This document shows positions 33,734 to 43,521 of a stretch of DNA of 64,000 nt, one piece after another. The notes beneath the pieces are model-generated. The model was given only the letters and a program-made list of their open reading frames with translations, was not told where the DNA came from and ran no database searches. The stretch comes from Amycolatopsis umgeniensis (GTDB taxonomy: Bacteria; Actinomycetota; Actinomycetes; Mycobacteriales; Pseudonocardiaceae). The stretch's first letter is position 1. Every line of letters starts with the position of its first letter. The DNA lies in assembly GCF_014205155.1 (NCBI RefSeq), contig NZ_JACHMX010000001.1, positions 5,084,001 to 5,148,000 on the forward strand, written 5' to 3'. A program made the translations under genes and the position numbers.

Positions 33734-34959
33734 CGTGCTTCCGCGAGCAGCCGGCCCATCCTGGTGATCCCCTCGGTGAGGTCTTTTTCGCCCAGTGCGT
33801 AGGAAATCCGGAAGTATCCGGGTGTCCCGAACGCCTCGCCGGGCACCACGGCGACTTCGGCCTCGCGCAGGATCAGATCGGCCAGCGCCACCGTGTCGGC
33901 CGGTCGCTCGCCGCGGATCTCCTTGCCCAGCAAGGCTTTCATCGACGGGTAGACGTAGAAGGCGCCGAGTGGCACCGGAGTTTCCACTCCTTCGATCTCG
34001 GAAAGCAGCGAAAGCGCCGTTTTACGCCGGGAGTCGAAAGCTTCGCGCATCGCGAAAACGGCGTCGAGAGGGCCGCTCACCGCCGCCAGCGCGGCCCGCT
34101 GCGCGACGTTCGAAACGTTGCCGCACAAGTGGGACTGGTACGCCGTCGCCGCCTTGACCACGTCCTGCGGGCCGAGCAGCCAGCCCACCCGCCAGCCAGT
34201 CATCGAGTATGTTTTCGCGACCCCGTTGAGGATGATCGTCCGATCGGCGAGTTCCGGGACCAAGACGGGCATCGAAGGCGCTTCGGCGCCGTCGTAGACC
34301 AGGTGCTCGTAGATCTCGTCGGTGATGACCCAGAGGCCGTTCTCGTGCGCCCAGCGCCCGATCGCCTCGACCTGCTCGCGCGGGTACACCGCGCCCGTCG
34401 GGTTCGACGGCGAGACGAACAGCAGCACCTTCGTGCGTGGCGTCCTGGCGGCTTCGAGCTGCTCGACGGTGACCAGGTAGCCCGTCGTCTCGTCCGCCGT
34501 CACCTGCACCCCGACGCCACCGGCGAGGGCGATCGACTCCGGGTAGGTCGTCCAGTACGGCGCGGGCAGCAGCACCTCGTCGCCCGGGTCGAGCAGCGTC
34601 GCGAACGCCGAGTAGACCGCCTGCTTGCCGCCGTTGGTCACCAGGACACGGCCGGGGTCGACCTCGAGTCCGGAGTCGCGGACGGTCTTCGCCGCGATCG
34701 CCTCGCGCAGCTCCGGCAGCCCGCCCGCGGCCGTGTAGCCGTGGTTCACCCTGTCCCGGACGGCCGCTTCGGCGGCTTCGAGCACGTTGGCCGGGGTCGG
34801 GAAGTCCGGCTGCCCGGCGCCGAACCCGATCACCGGACGGCCTTGCGCCTTGAGCTCTCGGGCCTTCGCGTCGACGGCCAGCGTGGCCGACGGCGTGATG
34901 CCGCCGATGCGGGCCGAGACGCGGGAGGCGGCCGAAGGCGAGGGTGCGGGAGCGCTCAT
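33730..34959 (-). CDS. aspC: Pyridoxal-phosphate aspartate aminotransferase
   Basis: This 409-residue class I aminotransferase has [16 protein letters not shown] near the N-terminus, a [11 protein letters not shown] motif near 180, the PLP-binding Lys in [15 protein letters not shown] near 245-260, and an FRISYA C-terminal segment with the substrate-binding Arg. It moves amino groups between aspartate or glutamate and oxo acids. It starts at ATG 34959. The neighbouring position beside tRNA-Trp and secE is the usual one in actinobacteria. Confidence 0.9.
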   Translation of the reverse strand: MSAPAPSPSAASRVSARIGGITPSATLAVDAKARELKAQGRPVIGFGAGQPDFPTPANVLEAAEAAVRDRVNHGYTAAGGLPELREAIAAKTVRDSGLEVDPGRVLVTNGGKQAVYSAFATLLDPGDEVLLPAPYWTTYPESIALAGGVGVQVTADETTGYLVTVEQLEAARTPRTKVLLFVSPSNPTGAVYPREQVEAIGRWAHENGLWVITDEIYEHLVYDGAEAPSMPVLVPELADRTIILNGVAKTYSMTGWRVGWLLGPQDVVKAATAYQSHLCGNVSNVAQRAALAAVSGPLDAVFAMREAFDSRRKTALSLLSEIEGVETPVPLGAFYVYPSMKALLGKEIRGERPADTVALADLILREAEVAVVPGEAFGTPGYFRISYALGEKDLTEGITRMGRLLAEAR

Positions 34960-35043
34960 GGCGACATCGTGGCACGATCATGGGGTCGGCCGGGGGGACT
35001 TTCCCCGCGGAAGGCTGCTCCGCGCCGCCTTCGAGGGGCGCGG

Positions 35044-35074
35044 TTGCGAAGCTGTTCGGGGGTTGCCGTAGACT
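35044..35074 (+). promoter_or_regulatory. Possible promoter of tRNA-Trp and secE
   Basis: TTGCGA (35044-35049) and TAGACT (35069-35074) are spaced by 19 bases, about 95 bases before tRNA-Trp. The -10 is good; the spacing is on the long side. Confidence 0.35.
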
Positions 35075-35165
35075 TCTGGTCTCGGAACGCACTACGGTCA
35101 TCCCCGCCACGGCGGTGGGGACGATGGAATGCGTCCTCGGGAGCTCCAGAGCATCGGGGCTCCAA

Positions 35166-35238
<73 letters not shown>

Positions 35239-35271
35239 CGTAAGCGAACTGGTGAAGGCGGAGGAGTGGTC

Positions 35272-35718
35272 GTGAGCGACAGCGACGCCAGCGGTGAGAA
35301 GGCGCAGGACGGCGCCGGGCAGAAGCCCGACGAAGAGTCCCGCCCGGTGACCGCCGCTGCCCGGCGTGAGCGCCGTGCGTCCGCGCGCCCGTCCGGGAAG
35401 GCCGACGCCAAGTCGGACGACAAGACCCGTCCCGCCGGCAAGGCGAAGGCCGGGGACAAGACCGAGAAGTCCAAGGACGCCAAGGGCACGGCGACTCCGA
35501 AGCGCGACCGCAAGCCGAAGCAGGCGTCGATCTTCGCCCGGCTGATGCGCTTCATCCGCGAAGTCTGGGCCGAGCTGCGCAAGGTCATCTGGCCGAACCG
35601 CAAGCAGATGGTCACCTACACCGCGGTGGTGCTGGTCTTCGTGGTGTTCATGGTGGCGCTGGTGAGCGGCCTCGACCTGGCCTTCAAAGAGGTCGTCGGT
35701 GCCGTCTTCGGCAGCTGA
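35272..35718 (+). CDS. secE: Preprotein translocase subunit SecE
   Basis: This 148-residue protein starts at GTG 35272 behind GGAGGAG. The first 80 or so residues are charged and low complexity, rich in Lys, Asp and Ala. The C-terminal part has the conserved amphipathic helix REVWAELRKVIWPNRKQ and one membrane span TAVVLVFVVFMVALVSGL. SecE clamps SecY in the translocon. The long charged N-terminal tail is typical of actinobacteria. Confidence 0.95.
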   Translation: MSDSDASGEKAQDGAGQKPDEESRPVTAAARRERRASARPSGKADAKSDDKTRPAGKAKAGDKTEKSKDAKGTATPKRDRKPKQASIFARLMRFIREVWAELRKVIWPNRKQMVTYTAVVLVFVVFMVALVSGLDLAFKEVVGAVFGS

Positions 35719-35794
35719 GGCAGCCGGTAGCGGTGCTTGAGCGCACCGCACGGTGGCCTGCGCCACGGCAACCGATCAACTGAGAGGACGGAAC

Positions 35795-36646
35795 GTGACC
35801 TCCGACAACGGCACAGCAGCCGGTCATGAGCTGACCGAGCTTTCCGACGAGCAGGTGCACGCGGCACTCGGCGACGAGCAGTCCGAGCACCTGGACTCCG
35901 TCGAGGTGCCCGCCGCAGGCGACGAGGTCGACGAAGCCGGAGATGTCGTGGAGGCCGAAGAGGCGTCCGACGACAACGCAGACGACGACAACGCCGCCAC
36001 GGCCGAGCCTGAGGTCGACGAGAACGTCGATCCGGTCGAGAAGCTGCGCGCGGAACTCAACGCCGCTCCCGGTGAGTGGTACGTCGTGCACTCGTACGCG
36101 GGTTATGAGAACAAGGTGAAGACCAACCTCGAGACCCGCACCCAGACGCTGGACGTCGAGGACTACATCTTCCAGATCGAGGTCCCGACCGAAGAGGTCA
36201 CCGAGATCAAGAACGGCCAGCGCAAGCAGGTGCAGCGCAAGGTGCTGCCCGGCTACATCCTGGTCCGGATGGACCTGAACGACGCTTCGTGGAGCGCGGT
36301 GCGCAACACGCCGGGCGTCACCGGGTTCGTCGGTGCCACGTCGCGTCCGTCGCCGCTGACCGTGGAAGAAGTGCTCAAGTTCCTCGCGCCCAAGGTCGAG
36401 ACGGCGGCACCCGCCAAGTCCGGCAAGGGCGACTCCTCTTCCAGCGAGTCGCAGCTGGGCGGCCCCGCGGTCGAGGTCGACTTCGAGATCGGCGAGTCGG
36501 TCACCGTCATGGACGGCCCGTTCGCGACGCTCCCCGCGACGATCTCCGAGGTCAACGTGGACGGGCAGAAGCTGAAGGTCCTGGTGTCGATCTTCGGCCG
36601 GGAGACCCCGGTCGAACTGTCGTTCAACCAGGTCTCCAAGATCTGA
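35795..36646 (+). CDS. nusG: Transcription termination/antitermination factor NusG
   Basis: This 283-residue protein starts at GTG 35795 behind GAGAGGACG. An acidic N-terminal extension of about 85 residues precedes the NGN domain ([19 protein letters not shown] near 95-113, [11 protein letters not shown] near 155). The KOW domain ([20 protein letters not shown], about 230-249) follows. It links RNA polymerase to Rho and ribosomes. A Ser-rich linker lies at about residues 205-220. Confidence 0.96.
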   Translation: MTSDNGTAAGHELTELSDEQVHAALGDEQSEHLDSVEVPAAGDEVDEAGDVVEAEEASDDNADDDNAATAEPEVDENVDPVEKLRAELNAAPGEWYVVHSYAGYENKVKTNLETRTQTLDVEDYIFQIEVPTEEVTEIKNGQRKQVQRKVLPGYILVRMDLNDASWSAVRNTPGVTGFVGATSRPSPLTVEEVLKFLAPKVETAAPAKSGKGDSSSSESQLGGPAVEVDFEIGESVTVMDGPFATLPATISEVNVDGQKLKVLVSIFGRETPVELSFNQVSKI

Positions 36647-36724
36647 CGGCCGCCAGACGGCCGGCAGTCCCCGCGTACTGGCAGGTGTGCGGGGGACTCA
36701 AGTCAGTAAGAAGGAACAAACGAA

Positions 36725-37159
36725 ATGCCACCCAAGAAGAAGAAGCTTGCGGCGATCATCAAGCTGCAGATCAAGGCGGGTGCGGCCAACCCCGCGCCGC
36801 CGGTCGGCCCCGCGCTGGGTCAGCACGGCGTCAACATCATGGAGTTCTGCAAGGCCTACAACGCCGCGACCGAGTCGCAGCGCGGGGACGTCGTCCCGGT
36901 CGAGATCTCCGTGTACGAAGACCGTTCGTTCGACTTCAAGCTCAAGACGCCGCCGGCCGCGAAGCTGCTGCTGAAGGCCGCGGGCGTGGAGAAGGGCTCC
37001 GGCGAGCCGCACAAGACCAAGGTCGCCAAGGTCACTTGGGACCAGGTCCGCGACATCGCGAAGACCAAGGAATCCGACCTGAACGCGCACGACGTCGACC
37101 AGGCCGCGAAGATCATCGCCGGCACCGCCCGCTCGATGGGCATCACGGTCGTCGACTGA
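36725..37159 (+). CDS. rplK: 50S ribosomal protein L11
   Basis: This 144-residue protein is full length. It has [20 protein letters not shown] near the N-terminus, the [15 protein letters not shown] motif near 32-46, and the C-terminal rRNA-binding domain ending [13 protein letters not shown]. It binds 23S rRNA at the GTPase-associated centre and is needed for stringent-response sensing by RelA. It follows nusG by 78 bases. Confidence 0.98.
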   Translation: MPPKKKKLAAIIKLQIKAGAANPAPPVGPALGQHGVNIMEFCKAYNAATESQRGDVVPVEISVYEDRSFDFKLKTPPAAKLLLKAAGVEKGSGEPHKTKVAKVTWDQVRDIAKTKESDLNAHDVDQAAKIIAGTARSMGITVVD

Positions 37160-37244
37160 CGCTGTTCTTTCCAGCACCACGTGGGAGAGCCAGTGCTGGC
37201 TCCAACACCACACTGATCCGTTTTGAAGAGTTGAGGACAGAAGC

Positions 37245-37958
37245 ATGACCAAGCACAGCAAGGCCTACCGTCAGGCCCTCGAGCTGGTGGACCGCGAGCG
37301 GCTGTACGCCCCGCTCGAGGCCGCGAAGCTGGCCAAGGAGACCTCCAAGTCGAAGATGGACGCCACCGTCGAGGTCGCCATGCGCCTCGGTGTCGACCCT
37401 CGTAAGGCCGACCAGATGGTCCGCGGCACCGTGAACCTGCCGCACGGCACCGGTAAGACCGCTCGCGTCATCGTTTTCGCCGTCGGTGACAAGGCCGCCG
37501 AGGCCGAGGCCGCCGGCGCGGACGTGGTCGGCACGGACGAACTGATCGAGCGCATCCAGGGTGGCTGGCTCGACTTCGACGCCGCGATCGCGACGCCGGA
37601 CCAGATGGCCAAGGTCGGCCGCATCGCCCGCATCCTCGGCCCGCGTGGCCTGATGCCGAACCCGAAGACCGGCACCGTGACCCCCGCGGTCGCGAAGGCC
37701 GTGACGGACATCAAGGGCGGTAAGATCAACTTCCGCGTCGACAAGCAGGCCAACCTGCACTTCGTGATCGGCAAGGCCTCGTTCGACACCGAGAAGCTGG
37801 TGGAGAACTACGCGGCCGCGCTGGACGAGATCCTGCGCGCCAAGCCGTCGTCGGCGAAGGGTCGCTACCTGAAGAAGGTCACGATCTCCACGACGATGGG
37901 CCCGGGTGTCCCGGTCGACCCGGCCCGGACCCGCAACCTCCTCTCCGAGGAAGCGTGA
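37245..37958 (+). CDS. rplA: 50S ribosomal protein L1
   Basis: This 237-residue protein is full length, with [37 protein letters not shown] near 144-160 and [17 protein letters not shown] near 170-186. It binds 23S rRNA at the L1 stalk and can repress the rplKA mRNA. It is followed by a strong terminator. Confidence 0.98.
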   Translation: MTKHSKAYRQALELVDRERLYAPLEAAKLAKETSKSKMDATVEVAMRLGVDPRKADQMVRGTVNLPHGTGKTARVIVFAVGDKAAEAEAAGADVVGTDELIERIQGGWLDFDAAIATPDQMAKVGRIARILGPRGLMPNPKTGTVTPAVAKAVTDIKGGKINFRVDKQANLHFVIGKASFDTEKLVENYAAALDEILRAKPSSAKGRYLKKVTISTTMGPGVPVDPARTRNLLSEEA

Positions 37959-37980
37959 GTCTGAGTTAGACATCACTGAG

Positions 37981-38019
37981 AAAGGGGCGGTCCCGCTACG
38001 GCGGGGTCGCCCCTTTTTC
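37981..38019 (+). terminator. rplA intrinsic terminator
   Basis: AAAGGGGCG (37981-37989) and CGCCCCTTT (38008-38016) form the base of a hairpin with an inner CCCGC/GCGGG stem, and five T residues end the run (38014-38018). It is one of the few T-tailed terminators here. Confidence 0.85.
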
Positions 38020-38034
38020 GTGTTTGCTGGAGGG

Positions 38035-38799
38035 ATGCCTACCTTCGCGTCGTTCGACGGGCTCCAGCTGAGCTACACCGTTTGGGAAGGTGAAGGACGT
38101 CCCGTGCTGTTGCAGCACGGCTTCGCGGCGGATACGAACGCCAACTGGATCGCTCCCGGCGTCGTCGACACCCTCCAGGACGCCGGACTACCGGTGATCA
38201 GCCTCGACGCGCGCGGGCACGGGCGGTCGGCGAAGCCGCACGACGAGGCGAGCTACGGCGATGACGCGATGGTCCGCGACGTGTCGGCGCTGCTGGACGA
38301 GCTGGGCCTCGACGAGGTGTCGATGGTCGGCTACTCGATGGGCGCGATGATCGCGCTCGGCGCGGTGGCCGCCGATCCGCGGATCCGGTGCCTCGCGATC
38401 GGCGGGGTCGGCTCGGGGATCGTCGACTTCGGGGGTGTGGACACGCGAGTGGTCACCCCGGACGCGATCAGCGAGGCGCTGCTGGCGGAAGATCCTTCGG
38501 CGCTTCCGCCGTCTTCGGCGCCTTTCCGGGCGCTGGCCGACGCGCTGCGCGCCGACCGGGTCGCGCTGGCCGCCGTCGCGCGCGGGACCGCGAACCCGAA
38601 ACTGGACCTGACGGCGATCGCGGTGCCGACCCTGATCCTGGCCGGGGACACCGACCCGCTGGCCGCCGAACCCGAACGCCTGGCCGCCGCCATCGCCGGC
38701 GCCCGGCTCGTGCGCGTCCCCGGCGATCACATGACCGCCGTCATGCACCCCGCCTTCGGCTCCACTCTGGCGGCCTTCCTCACCTCGCACGACCTCTGA
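38035..38799 (+). CDS. Alpha/beta hydrolase
   Basis: This 254-residue protein has the alpha/beta hydrolase core: VLLQHGFAADTNANW (oxyanion HG motif near residue 27), the nucleophile elbow GYSMGA with Ser near residue 104, an acid near ILAGDTDPLA (about residue 206), and the catalytic His in PGDHMTAVMHP near residue 230. It is cytoplasmic; the substrate is unknown. The upstream in-frame extension to 37906 passes through the terminator and is not used. Confidence 0.85.
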   Translation: MPTFASFDGLQLSYTVWEGEGRPVLLQHGFAADTNANWIAPGVVDTLQDAGLPVISLDARGHGRSAKPHDEASYGDDAMVRDVSALLDELGLDEVSMVGYSMGAMIALGAVAADPRIRCLAIGGVGSGIVDFGGVDTRVVTPDAISEALLAEDPSALPPSSAPFRALADALRADRVALAAVARGTANPKLDLTAIAVPTLILAGDTDPLAAEPERLAAAIAGARLVRVPGDHMTAVMHPAFGSTLAAFLTSHDL

Positions 38800-38805
38800 C
38801 CCACG

Positions 38806-38865
38806 TCGCCTTTAGCGGGCTAAACGCGATCCGGCGGGCACTCGCCTTTAGCGGGCTAAACGCGA
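38806..38865. repeat. Two copies of the TTTAGC palindromic repeat
   Basis: Copies at 38806-38829 and 38842-38865 are in the opposite orientation to those at 4814 (TCGCC-TTTAGCGGGCTAAA), 36 bases apart, just after the hydrolase stop. The same paired layout and spacing (37 bases) is seen at 4814/4851. Confidence 0.85.
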
Positions 38866-38887
38866 TCTGGGGGTGACGAGGCCCAGG

Positions 38888-39721
38888 TCAGTTGCCGGTG
38901 GGGGGAGCCGGGCAAGGCTCCGGGGAGTTCGCGTGCCCGGTGATCAGCCACTGGCCCATCTCGACTTCCTGGAGGGTGAAGCTGCCCAGCAGGGGGCCAC
39001 CGCGGATGCTGTACCAGCACGAGTGGATCGTCAGGTTCTGGCGCGGGACCACGCTCGACATCGGGCGGACCGCGTAGATGTACGGCGTGATGTCGGTGAC
39101 CTTGGCGTTCAAGGCCGGGACAGCGGTGGCGCAGTCCGGGTAGCCGAGATTCCGGGCGAACTCGGCCTGCGCCTGTTCGCTCATCGAGAGGCAGACCTTT
39201 TCGACCCGGGTGGCGGGCGGATAGGGCTTGCCGATCGTGTCGTAGATCGCGCGCACGGCTTCCCAGGGGTTGGTCGAAAGGACCTGGTTGGTGTGGTGCT
39301 TGCCGCCGCCACCCTGAACGAATTCCGCAGTGGTCTGCCCGGCGTCGCTGGGGAAGATCTGCCGGTACGCGATGGTGGCCCCGACGCAGATCAGCACGAT
39401 CACGATCACCCAGGCCAGGAGCTTCCCGCCGAGGCGTCGCAGCCAGCGCGGCACTCGCGGCCGAGGAGCCGGGACGAGCGTGCCGGAAGGCGGCCCCGGC
39501 GGCTGGGCGTAATGCTGGGTCACGGGCTGCGTGGGCTGTGTCGGCACGAGGCCCTGCTGCTGGGCCTCGGTGAACTTCAGATAGTCCTGGAACTGCTGAA
39601 ACTGCTGGAACTGGCGCAGTTGCTCCTCGTCCAGCTGAGGCGCGGGCTGACCTCCCGCCTTGGGCTCGATGTCCGTGCCGGGCTCACTGCCCGGCTTTCC
39701 GTCATCACGCTGCTCCGCCAC
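38888..39721 (-). CDS. Single-span membrane protein of unknown function
   Basis: This 277-residue protein has a Pro/Gln-rich cytoplasmic N-terminus (about residues 1-90 with QFQQFQQFQDYLKFTEAQQQ), one membrane helix LLAWVIVIVLICVGATIA near residues 101-118, and an external domain with paired Cys residues and an HSCWYSIRGG motif. This is the layout of DUF4878-type or NTF2-like secreted-domain proteins, but I do not recognise the family. It is divergent from the rplJ leader. Confidence 0.75.
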   Translation of the reverse strand: MAEQRDDGKPGSEPGTDIEPKAGGQPAPQLDEEQLRQFQQFQQFQDYLKFTEAQQQGLVPTQPTQPVTQHYAQPPGPPSGTLVPAPRPRVPRWLRRLGGKLLAWVIVIVLICVGATIAYRQIFPSDAGQTTAEFVQGGGGKHHTNQVLSTNPWEAVRAIYDTIGKPYPPATRVEKVCLSMSEQAQAEFARNLGYPDCATAVPALNAKVTDITPYIYAVRPMSSVVPRQNLTIHSCWYSIRGGPLLGSFTLQEVEMGQWLITGHANSPEPCPAPPTGN

Positions 39722-39763
39722 GTCACCATGATGCCTCGCGAGAGCCCCGGCGCACTCCGCCGG

Positions 39764-39787
39764 TCGCGTTTAGCGGGCTAAACGCGA
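39764..39787. repeat. TTTAGC palindromic repeat upstream of the rplJ leader
   Basis: A single copy with perfect GCGTTTAGC/GCTAAACGC arms lies between the divergent membrane-protein gene and the rplJ leader. Confidence 0.85.
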
Positions 39788-39839
39788 TCTGGAGGGGGGT
39801 GCGAGCAGGGGGCGAACGGGGTCACGTACTCTTGTCAAG

Positions 39840-40030
39840 GTTCTACCGAAGACCGCTGGTCTTCTCCTGGTCATCTGGCCTGGAGAACGAAGGCCCCGCT
39901 AGGGCGGGCGACCCGCGCAGGAGGAACGAGGCTCGCCCGCGACGTACTTTGTCGCGTGCCCTGACGCCCCGCGCCTGTCTGCGCTGGGGCGTTTCGTCGT
40001 TTCAGGGCTCTCAAGGCCAGTGGACCACTA
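39840..40030 (+). promoter_or_regulatory. Structured rplJ leader with possible attenuator
   Basis: About 200 bases of untranslated leader precede rplJ. It contains several short stems and a GC-rich hairpin near 39964-39992 (ACGCCCCGCGC with GCGCTGGGGCGT) followed by TTTCGTCGTTT, like an intrinsic terminator. By analogy to L10 leaders, L10-L12 binding to this leader would regulate the operon. I could not fold it in full, so the boundaries are approximate. Confidence 0.5.
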
Positions 40031-40049
40031 GCCAAGAGAGGAGGCGACC

Positions 40050-40601
40050 ATGGCGAAGCCCGACAAGGAGGCGGCCGTCGCCGAGATCGCGGAGAGCTTC
40101 CGCAGCAGCTCGGCCACAGTCGTTACCCAGTACACCGGCCTCTCCGTGTCCCAGCTTTCGCAGCTGCGCCGCGCTCTCGGCACCAGTGCCAAGTACCGGG
40201 TCGCGAAGAACACCCTCGTCAAGCGTGCCGCCACGGACGCCGGTATCGAGGGCCTTGAAGACCTGTTCGTCGGCCCGACCGCCATCGCCTTCGTCGAAGG
40301 TGAAGCTGTTGACGCCGCGAAGGCGCTTCGCGACTTCGCGAAGGACAACAACGCGCTTGTGATCAAGGGCGGCTTCATGGACGGCAAGACGCTGTCCGTG
40401 GACGAGATCAACACGATCGCCGATCTCGACAGCCGTGAGGTCCTGCTCGCCAAGGCGGCGGGCGCGTTCAAGGCGAAGCTGTCCCAGGCCGCCGCGCTGT
40501 TCCAGGCGCCGGCGTCCCAGGTCGCTCGCCTGGCTGCCGCGCTGGAGGACAAGCAGCGCAACGCCGGTACCGAAGCAGCCGAAGCACCCGCCGAGAGCTG
40601 A
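40050..40601 (+). CDS. rplJ: 50S ribosomal protein L10
   Basis: This 183-residue protein is full length: [37 protein letters not shown] near residues 30-46, KNTLVKRA near 53-60, and a C-terminal helical tail that carries L7/L12 dimers. It links the L12 stalk to 23S rRNA. It starts at ATG 40050 behind GAGAGGAGG. It probably represses its own translation through the leader. Confidence 0.98.
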   Translation: MAKPDKEAAVAEIAESFRSSSATVVTQYTGLSVSQLSQLRRALGTSAKYRVAKNTLVKRAATDAGIEGLEDLFVGPTAIAFVEGEAVDAAKALRDFAKDNNALVIKGGFMDGKTLSVDEINTIADLDSREVLLAKAAGAFKAKLSQAAALFQAPASQVARLAAALEDKQRNAGTEAAEAPAES

Positions 40602-40652
40602 ACAACCCCCACCCCGAACGTTTTTTAGTTCGTTTCAGAGAGGAAAGCCACC

Positions 40653-41039
40653 ATGGCGAAGCTGAGCACCGCGGACCTGATCGACGCCTTCAAGGAGCTC
40701 ACCCTTCTTGAGCTGTCCGAGTTCGTCAAGGAATTCGAGACCACCTTCGACGTGACCGCGGCCGCCCCGGCTGCCGTCGTCGCCGCCGGCCCGGCCGGTG
40801 CCGCCCCGGCCGCCGCCGAGGAGCAGGACGAGTTCGACGTCGTCCTCGAGTCGGCCGGCGAGAAGAAGATCCAGGTCATCAAGGTCGTCCGTGAGGTCGT
40901 CTCGGGCCTGGGCCTGAAGGAGGCCAAGGAGCTGGTCGAGGCCGCTCCCAAGGCCCTCCTGGAGAAGGTCGACAAGGAGGCCGCCGAGGCCGCCAAGGAG
41001 AAGCTCGAGGCCGCGGGCGCCAAGATCACCATCAAGTGA
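40653..41039 (+). CDS. rplL: 50S ribosomal protein L7/L12
   Basis: This 128-residue protein has the N-terminal dimerisation domain [20 protein letters not shown], an Ala-rich hinge near 35-50, and the C-terminal factor-binding domain with [20 protein letters not shown]. The 51-base gap after rplJ holds a short CGAAC/GTTCG hairpin with a T-rich loop at 40616-40633. A strong terminator follows. Confidence 0.98.
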   Translation: MAKLSTADLIDAFKELTLLELSEFVKEFETTFDVTAAAPAAVVAAGPAGAAPAAAEEQDEFDVVLESAGEKKIQVIKVVREVVSGLGLKEAKELVEAAPKALLEKVDKEAAEAAKEKLEAAGAKITIK

Positions 41040-41072
41040 TCTCGGGCGCGTCAGCGCCTACCGCAGCACCGT

Positions 41073-41110
41073 CGAAGGGGCGGGCATCCACTCGGATGCC
41101 CGCCCCTTCG
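41073..41110 (+). terminator. rplL terminator
   Basis: Arms 41073-41089 and 41094-41110 form a 17-bp perfect stem (CGAAGGGGCGGGCATCC) with a four-base loop; CTGTCTCC follows. Confidence 0.85.
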
Positions 41111-41132
41111 CTGTCTCCGGCCCCCGCGCGCG

Positions 41133-41280
41133 TCGACTTTAGCCCCCTAATCGCGACGCGTAGCCACGCTAAGCATCCGAGCGAGCCGAGGGCGCCGGAT
41201 CGCGTTTAGCCCGCTAAAGGCGCTCCAGGGGGCGGCCCGGCGCGACCCCCGCTGACCTGCGTTTAGCGGGCTAAACGCGA
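41133..41280. repeat. Three TTTAGC-type palindromic repeats upstream of the mce operon
   Basis: Copies lie at 41133-41156 (variant core TTTAGCCCCCTAAT), 41200-41223 and 41257-41280. They sit in the 518-base gap between rplL and the Mkl gene. Apart from them and the rplL terminator, the gap from 41281 to 41557 holds no recognisable gene. An inverted pair of GTGCAC hexamers at 41340-41345 and 41362-41367 may be an operator for the mce operon; no certain promoter is seen. Confidence 0.8.
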
Positions 41281-41557
41281 CGCGGCACCGCGCCGACCTG
41301 GGGTAAGGGGCGGGTTGTGGATCTGCGCCGAGGGGTGACGTGCACTACGGTGCCGCTAGCGGTGCACGGGCCGGAGCGGGCTGCGCGAAAAGTTACCCGC
41401 GGGTCTGGCCAGAAAAGAAAACTGGTGAGTAACCTGTTCGCACTCAGCTCGTTGCACCTGGTTGACGCGGGTATCGCTGCGCGGACGCATGCGCCCTCCC
41501 GAGCCAGTGGGACGGGAAGGCAGTGCGCGACGACGCGGAACAGCTCCTGGAGGTGCG

Positions 41558-42727
41558 ATGGGTGCCGAGGTGGTCATCGAAGGTCTGAGCAAGTCCTTCG
41601 GTAAGCAGGCCATCTGGCGGGACGTCACGCTGACCCTGCCTCCGGGCGAGGTTTCGGCGATGCTCGGTCCGTCCGGAACCGGTAAGTCCGTCTTCTTGAA
41701 GTCGATGATCGGTCTGCTCAAGCCCGACAAGGGCCGTTGCATGATCAACGGCGTCGACATCGTGACGTGCTCCGAACACCAGCTCTACGAGGTGCGCAAG
41801 CTCTTCGGCGTCCTCTTCCAGGACGGCGCCCTCTTCGGCTCGATGAACCTCTACGACAACGTCGCGTTCCCCCTGCGGGAGCACACGAAGAAGTCGGAGA
41901 CCGAGGTCCGCCGGATCGTGCTCGAGAAGCTCGAGATGACCGGTCTCAACGGCGCCGACAAGAAGCTGCCCGGCGAGATCTCCGGCGGTATGCGCAAGCG
42001 CGCCGGCCTCGCCCGCGCCCTGGTGCTCGACCCGCAGATCATCCTGGTCGACGAGCCGGACTCCGGCCTCGACCCGGTCCGCACCACCTACATCTCCCAG
42101 CTCTTCCTGGACGTCAACGCGCAGATCGACGCGACGTTCCTGATCGTCACGCACAACATCAACCTCGCCCGCACCGTCCCGGACAACCTGGGCATGCTGT
42201 TCCGCAAGGAACTGGTCATGTTCGGCCCGCGCGAGGTGCTGCTGACCAGCGAGGAGCCGGTCGTCAAGCAGTTCCTCAACGGCAAGATGGACGGCCCCAT
42301 CGGCATGAGCGAGGAGAAGGACTCGGCCCAGCTCGCCGCCGAGCGCGCCATGTTCGAGGCCGGTCACCACTCGGGCGGTGTCGAAGACGTCAGCGGGGTG
42401 CCGCCGCAGATGCAGCCCACCCCCGGCGTGCCGACGCGGATGGGCGCTGTCCGCCGCAAGGACCGCGTCATGCAGATCCTGTCCGGTCTCCCGCACGAGG
42501 CCCAGCAGAGCATCATCGAGTCGCTCTCCCCGGAGGAGCAGCAGCACTACGGTGTCCGCCCGCAGCGCCTCGCCGCCGCGGGGCACCGTTCGCAGCCGAG
42601 CGACGGCTCGATGCCGAACCACCACCAGGGGCAGCTGCCCGACGATCAGGTCGCCTCGATCCCGCATCCGGGGAGACCGGGCAACCACCGCATGCGGCCA
42701 CATGATCCGGGGTCAGGTGGCGCGTGA
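41558..42727 (+). CDS. mkl: MCE transporter ATPase (Mkl/MceG type)
   Basis: This 389-residue ABC ATPase has Walker A GPSGTGKS near residues 37-44, the signature ISGGMRKRAGLARAL near 143-157, and Walker B ILVDEPDSGLDP near 166-177. A C-terminal extension of about 120 residues is rich in His, Gln and Pro. It starts at ATG 41558 behind GGAGGTGC. It is coupled to the first permease by GTGA at 42724. It would power lipid import by the MCE complex from the inner face of the membrane. In mycobacteria the equivalent ATPase gene stands apart from the mce operons. Confidence 0.93.
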   Translation: MGAEVVIEGLSKSFGKQAIWRDVTLTLPPGEVSAMLGPSGTGKSVFLKSMIGLLKPDKGRCMINGVDIVTCSEHQLYEVRKLFGVLFQDGALFGSMNLYDNVAFPLREHTKKSETEVRRIVLEKLEMTGLNGADKKLPGEISGGMRKRAGLARALVLDPQIILVDEPDSGLDPVRTTYISQLFLDVNAQIDATFLIVTHNINLARTVPDNLGMLFRKELVMFGPREVLLTSEEPVVKQFLNGKMDGPIGMSEEKDSAQLAAERAMFEAGHHSGGVEDVSGVPPQMQPTPGVPTRMGAVRRKDRVMQILSGLPHEAQQSIIESLSPEEQQHYGVRPQRLAAAGHRSQPSDGSMPNHHQGQLPDDQVASIPHPGRPGNHRMRPHDPGSGGA

Positions 42728-43518
42728 GCTCTCCCGCTTCATCGGCGAAGATTCCCGGAATCGGCATGTTGCGCGAGACCGGAAACCTGTTCGCCCTTGG
42801 CCTCGACATCGTTCGTGGCATTTTCCAGCGCCCGTTCCAGCTGCGGGAGTTCATCCAGCAGGCCTGGTTCATCGCGAGCGTCACGATCCTGCCGACGGCG
42901 CTCGTCGCGATCCCGTTCGGCGCGGTCATCTCGCTTCAGTTCGGTTCGCTCGCCCGCCAGCTCGGCGCCCAGTCCTACACGGGCGCCGGGTCGGTGCTCG
43001 CCACCGTGCAGCAGGCCAGTCCGCTGGTCACCGCGCTGCTGGTCGCGGGCGCCGGCGGTAGCGCCGTCTGCGCCGACATCGGAGCGCGGACCATCCGTGA
43101 AGAGATCGACGCCATGGAGGTGCTCGGCGTCTCCGCCGTGCAGCGCCTCATCGTGCCGCGTGTGCTCGCGATGATGCTGGTGGCGCTCCTGCTGAACGGC
43201 ATGGTCAGCGTCATCGGCGTGCTCGGCGGCTACTTCTTCAACGTCGTCCTCCAGGGCGGGACGCCGGGCGCGTACCTGGCGAGCTTCTCCGCACTGGCCC
43301 AGCTCCCCGACCTCTGGGTCGGCGAGCTGAAGGCGCTGATCTTCGGCTTCATCGCCGCGGTCGTCGCCTCCTACCGGGGACTGAACCCGTCCGGCGGCCC
43401 GAAGGGCGTCGGCGACGCGGTGAACCAGTCGGTCGTCATCACGTTCCTCATGCTGTTCGTGGTGAACTTCGTGATCACGCTGATCTACCTGCAGATCGTG
43501 CCCGGAAAGCTGGACTGA
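42724..43518 (+). CDS. yrbEA: MlaE/YrbE family permease A
   Basis: This 264-residue integral membrane protein is the first MlaE-type permease. It has about five membrane spans, a coupling region REEIDAMEVLGVSAVQRLIVPRV near residues 121-143 of the EExDA/LxxxG kind that contacts the ATPase, and GGPKGVGDAVNQSVV near the end. It overlaps the ATPase gene (GTGA) and is 3 bases from the second permease. Confidence 0.93.
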   Translation: MSSPASSAKIPGIGMLRETGNLFALGLDIVRGIFQRPFQLREFIQQAWFIASVTILPTALVAIPFGAVISLQFGSLARQLGAQSYTGAGSVLATVQQASPLVTALLVAGAGGSAVCADIGARTIREEIDAMEVLGVSAVQRLIVPRVLAMMLVALLLNGMVSVIGVLGGYFFNVVLQGGTPGAYLASFSALAQLPDLWVGELKALIFGFIAAVVASYRGLNPSGGPKGVGDAVNQSVVITFLMLFVVNFVITLIYLQIVPGKLD

Positions 43519-43521
43519 CGC

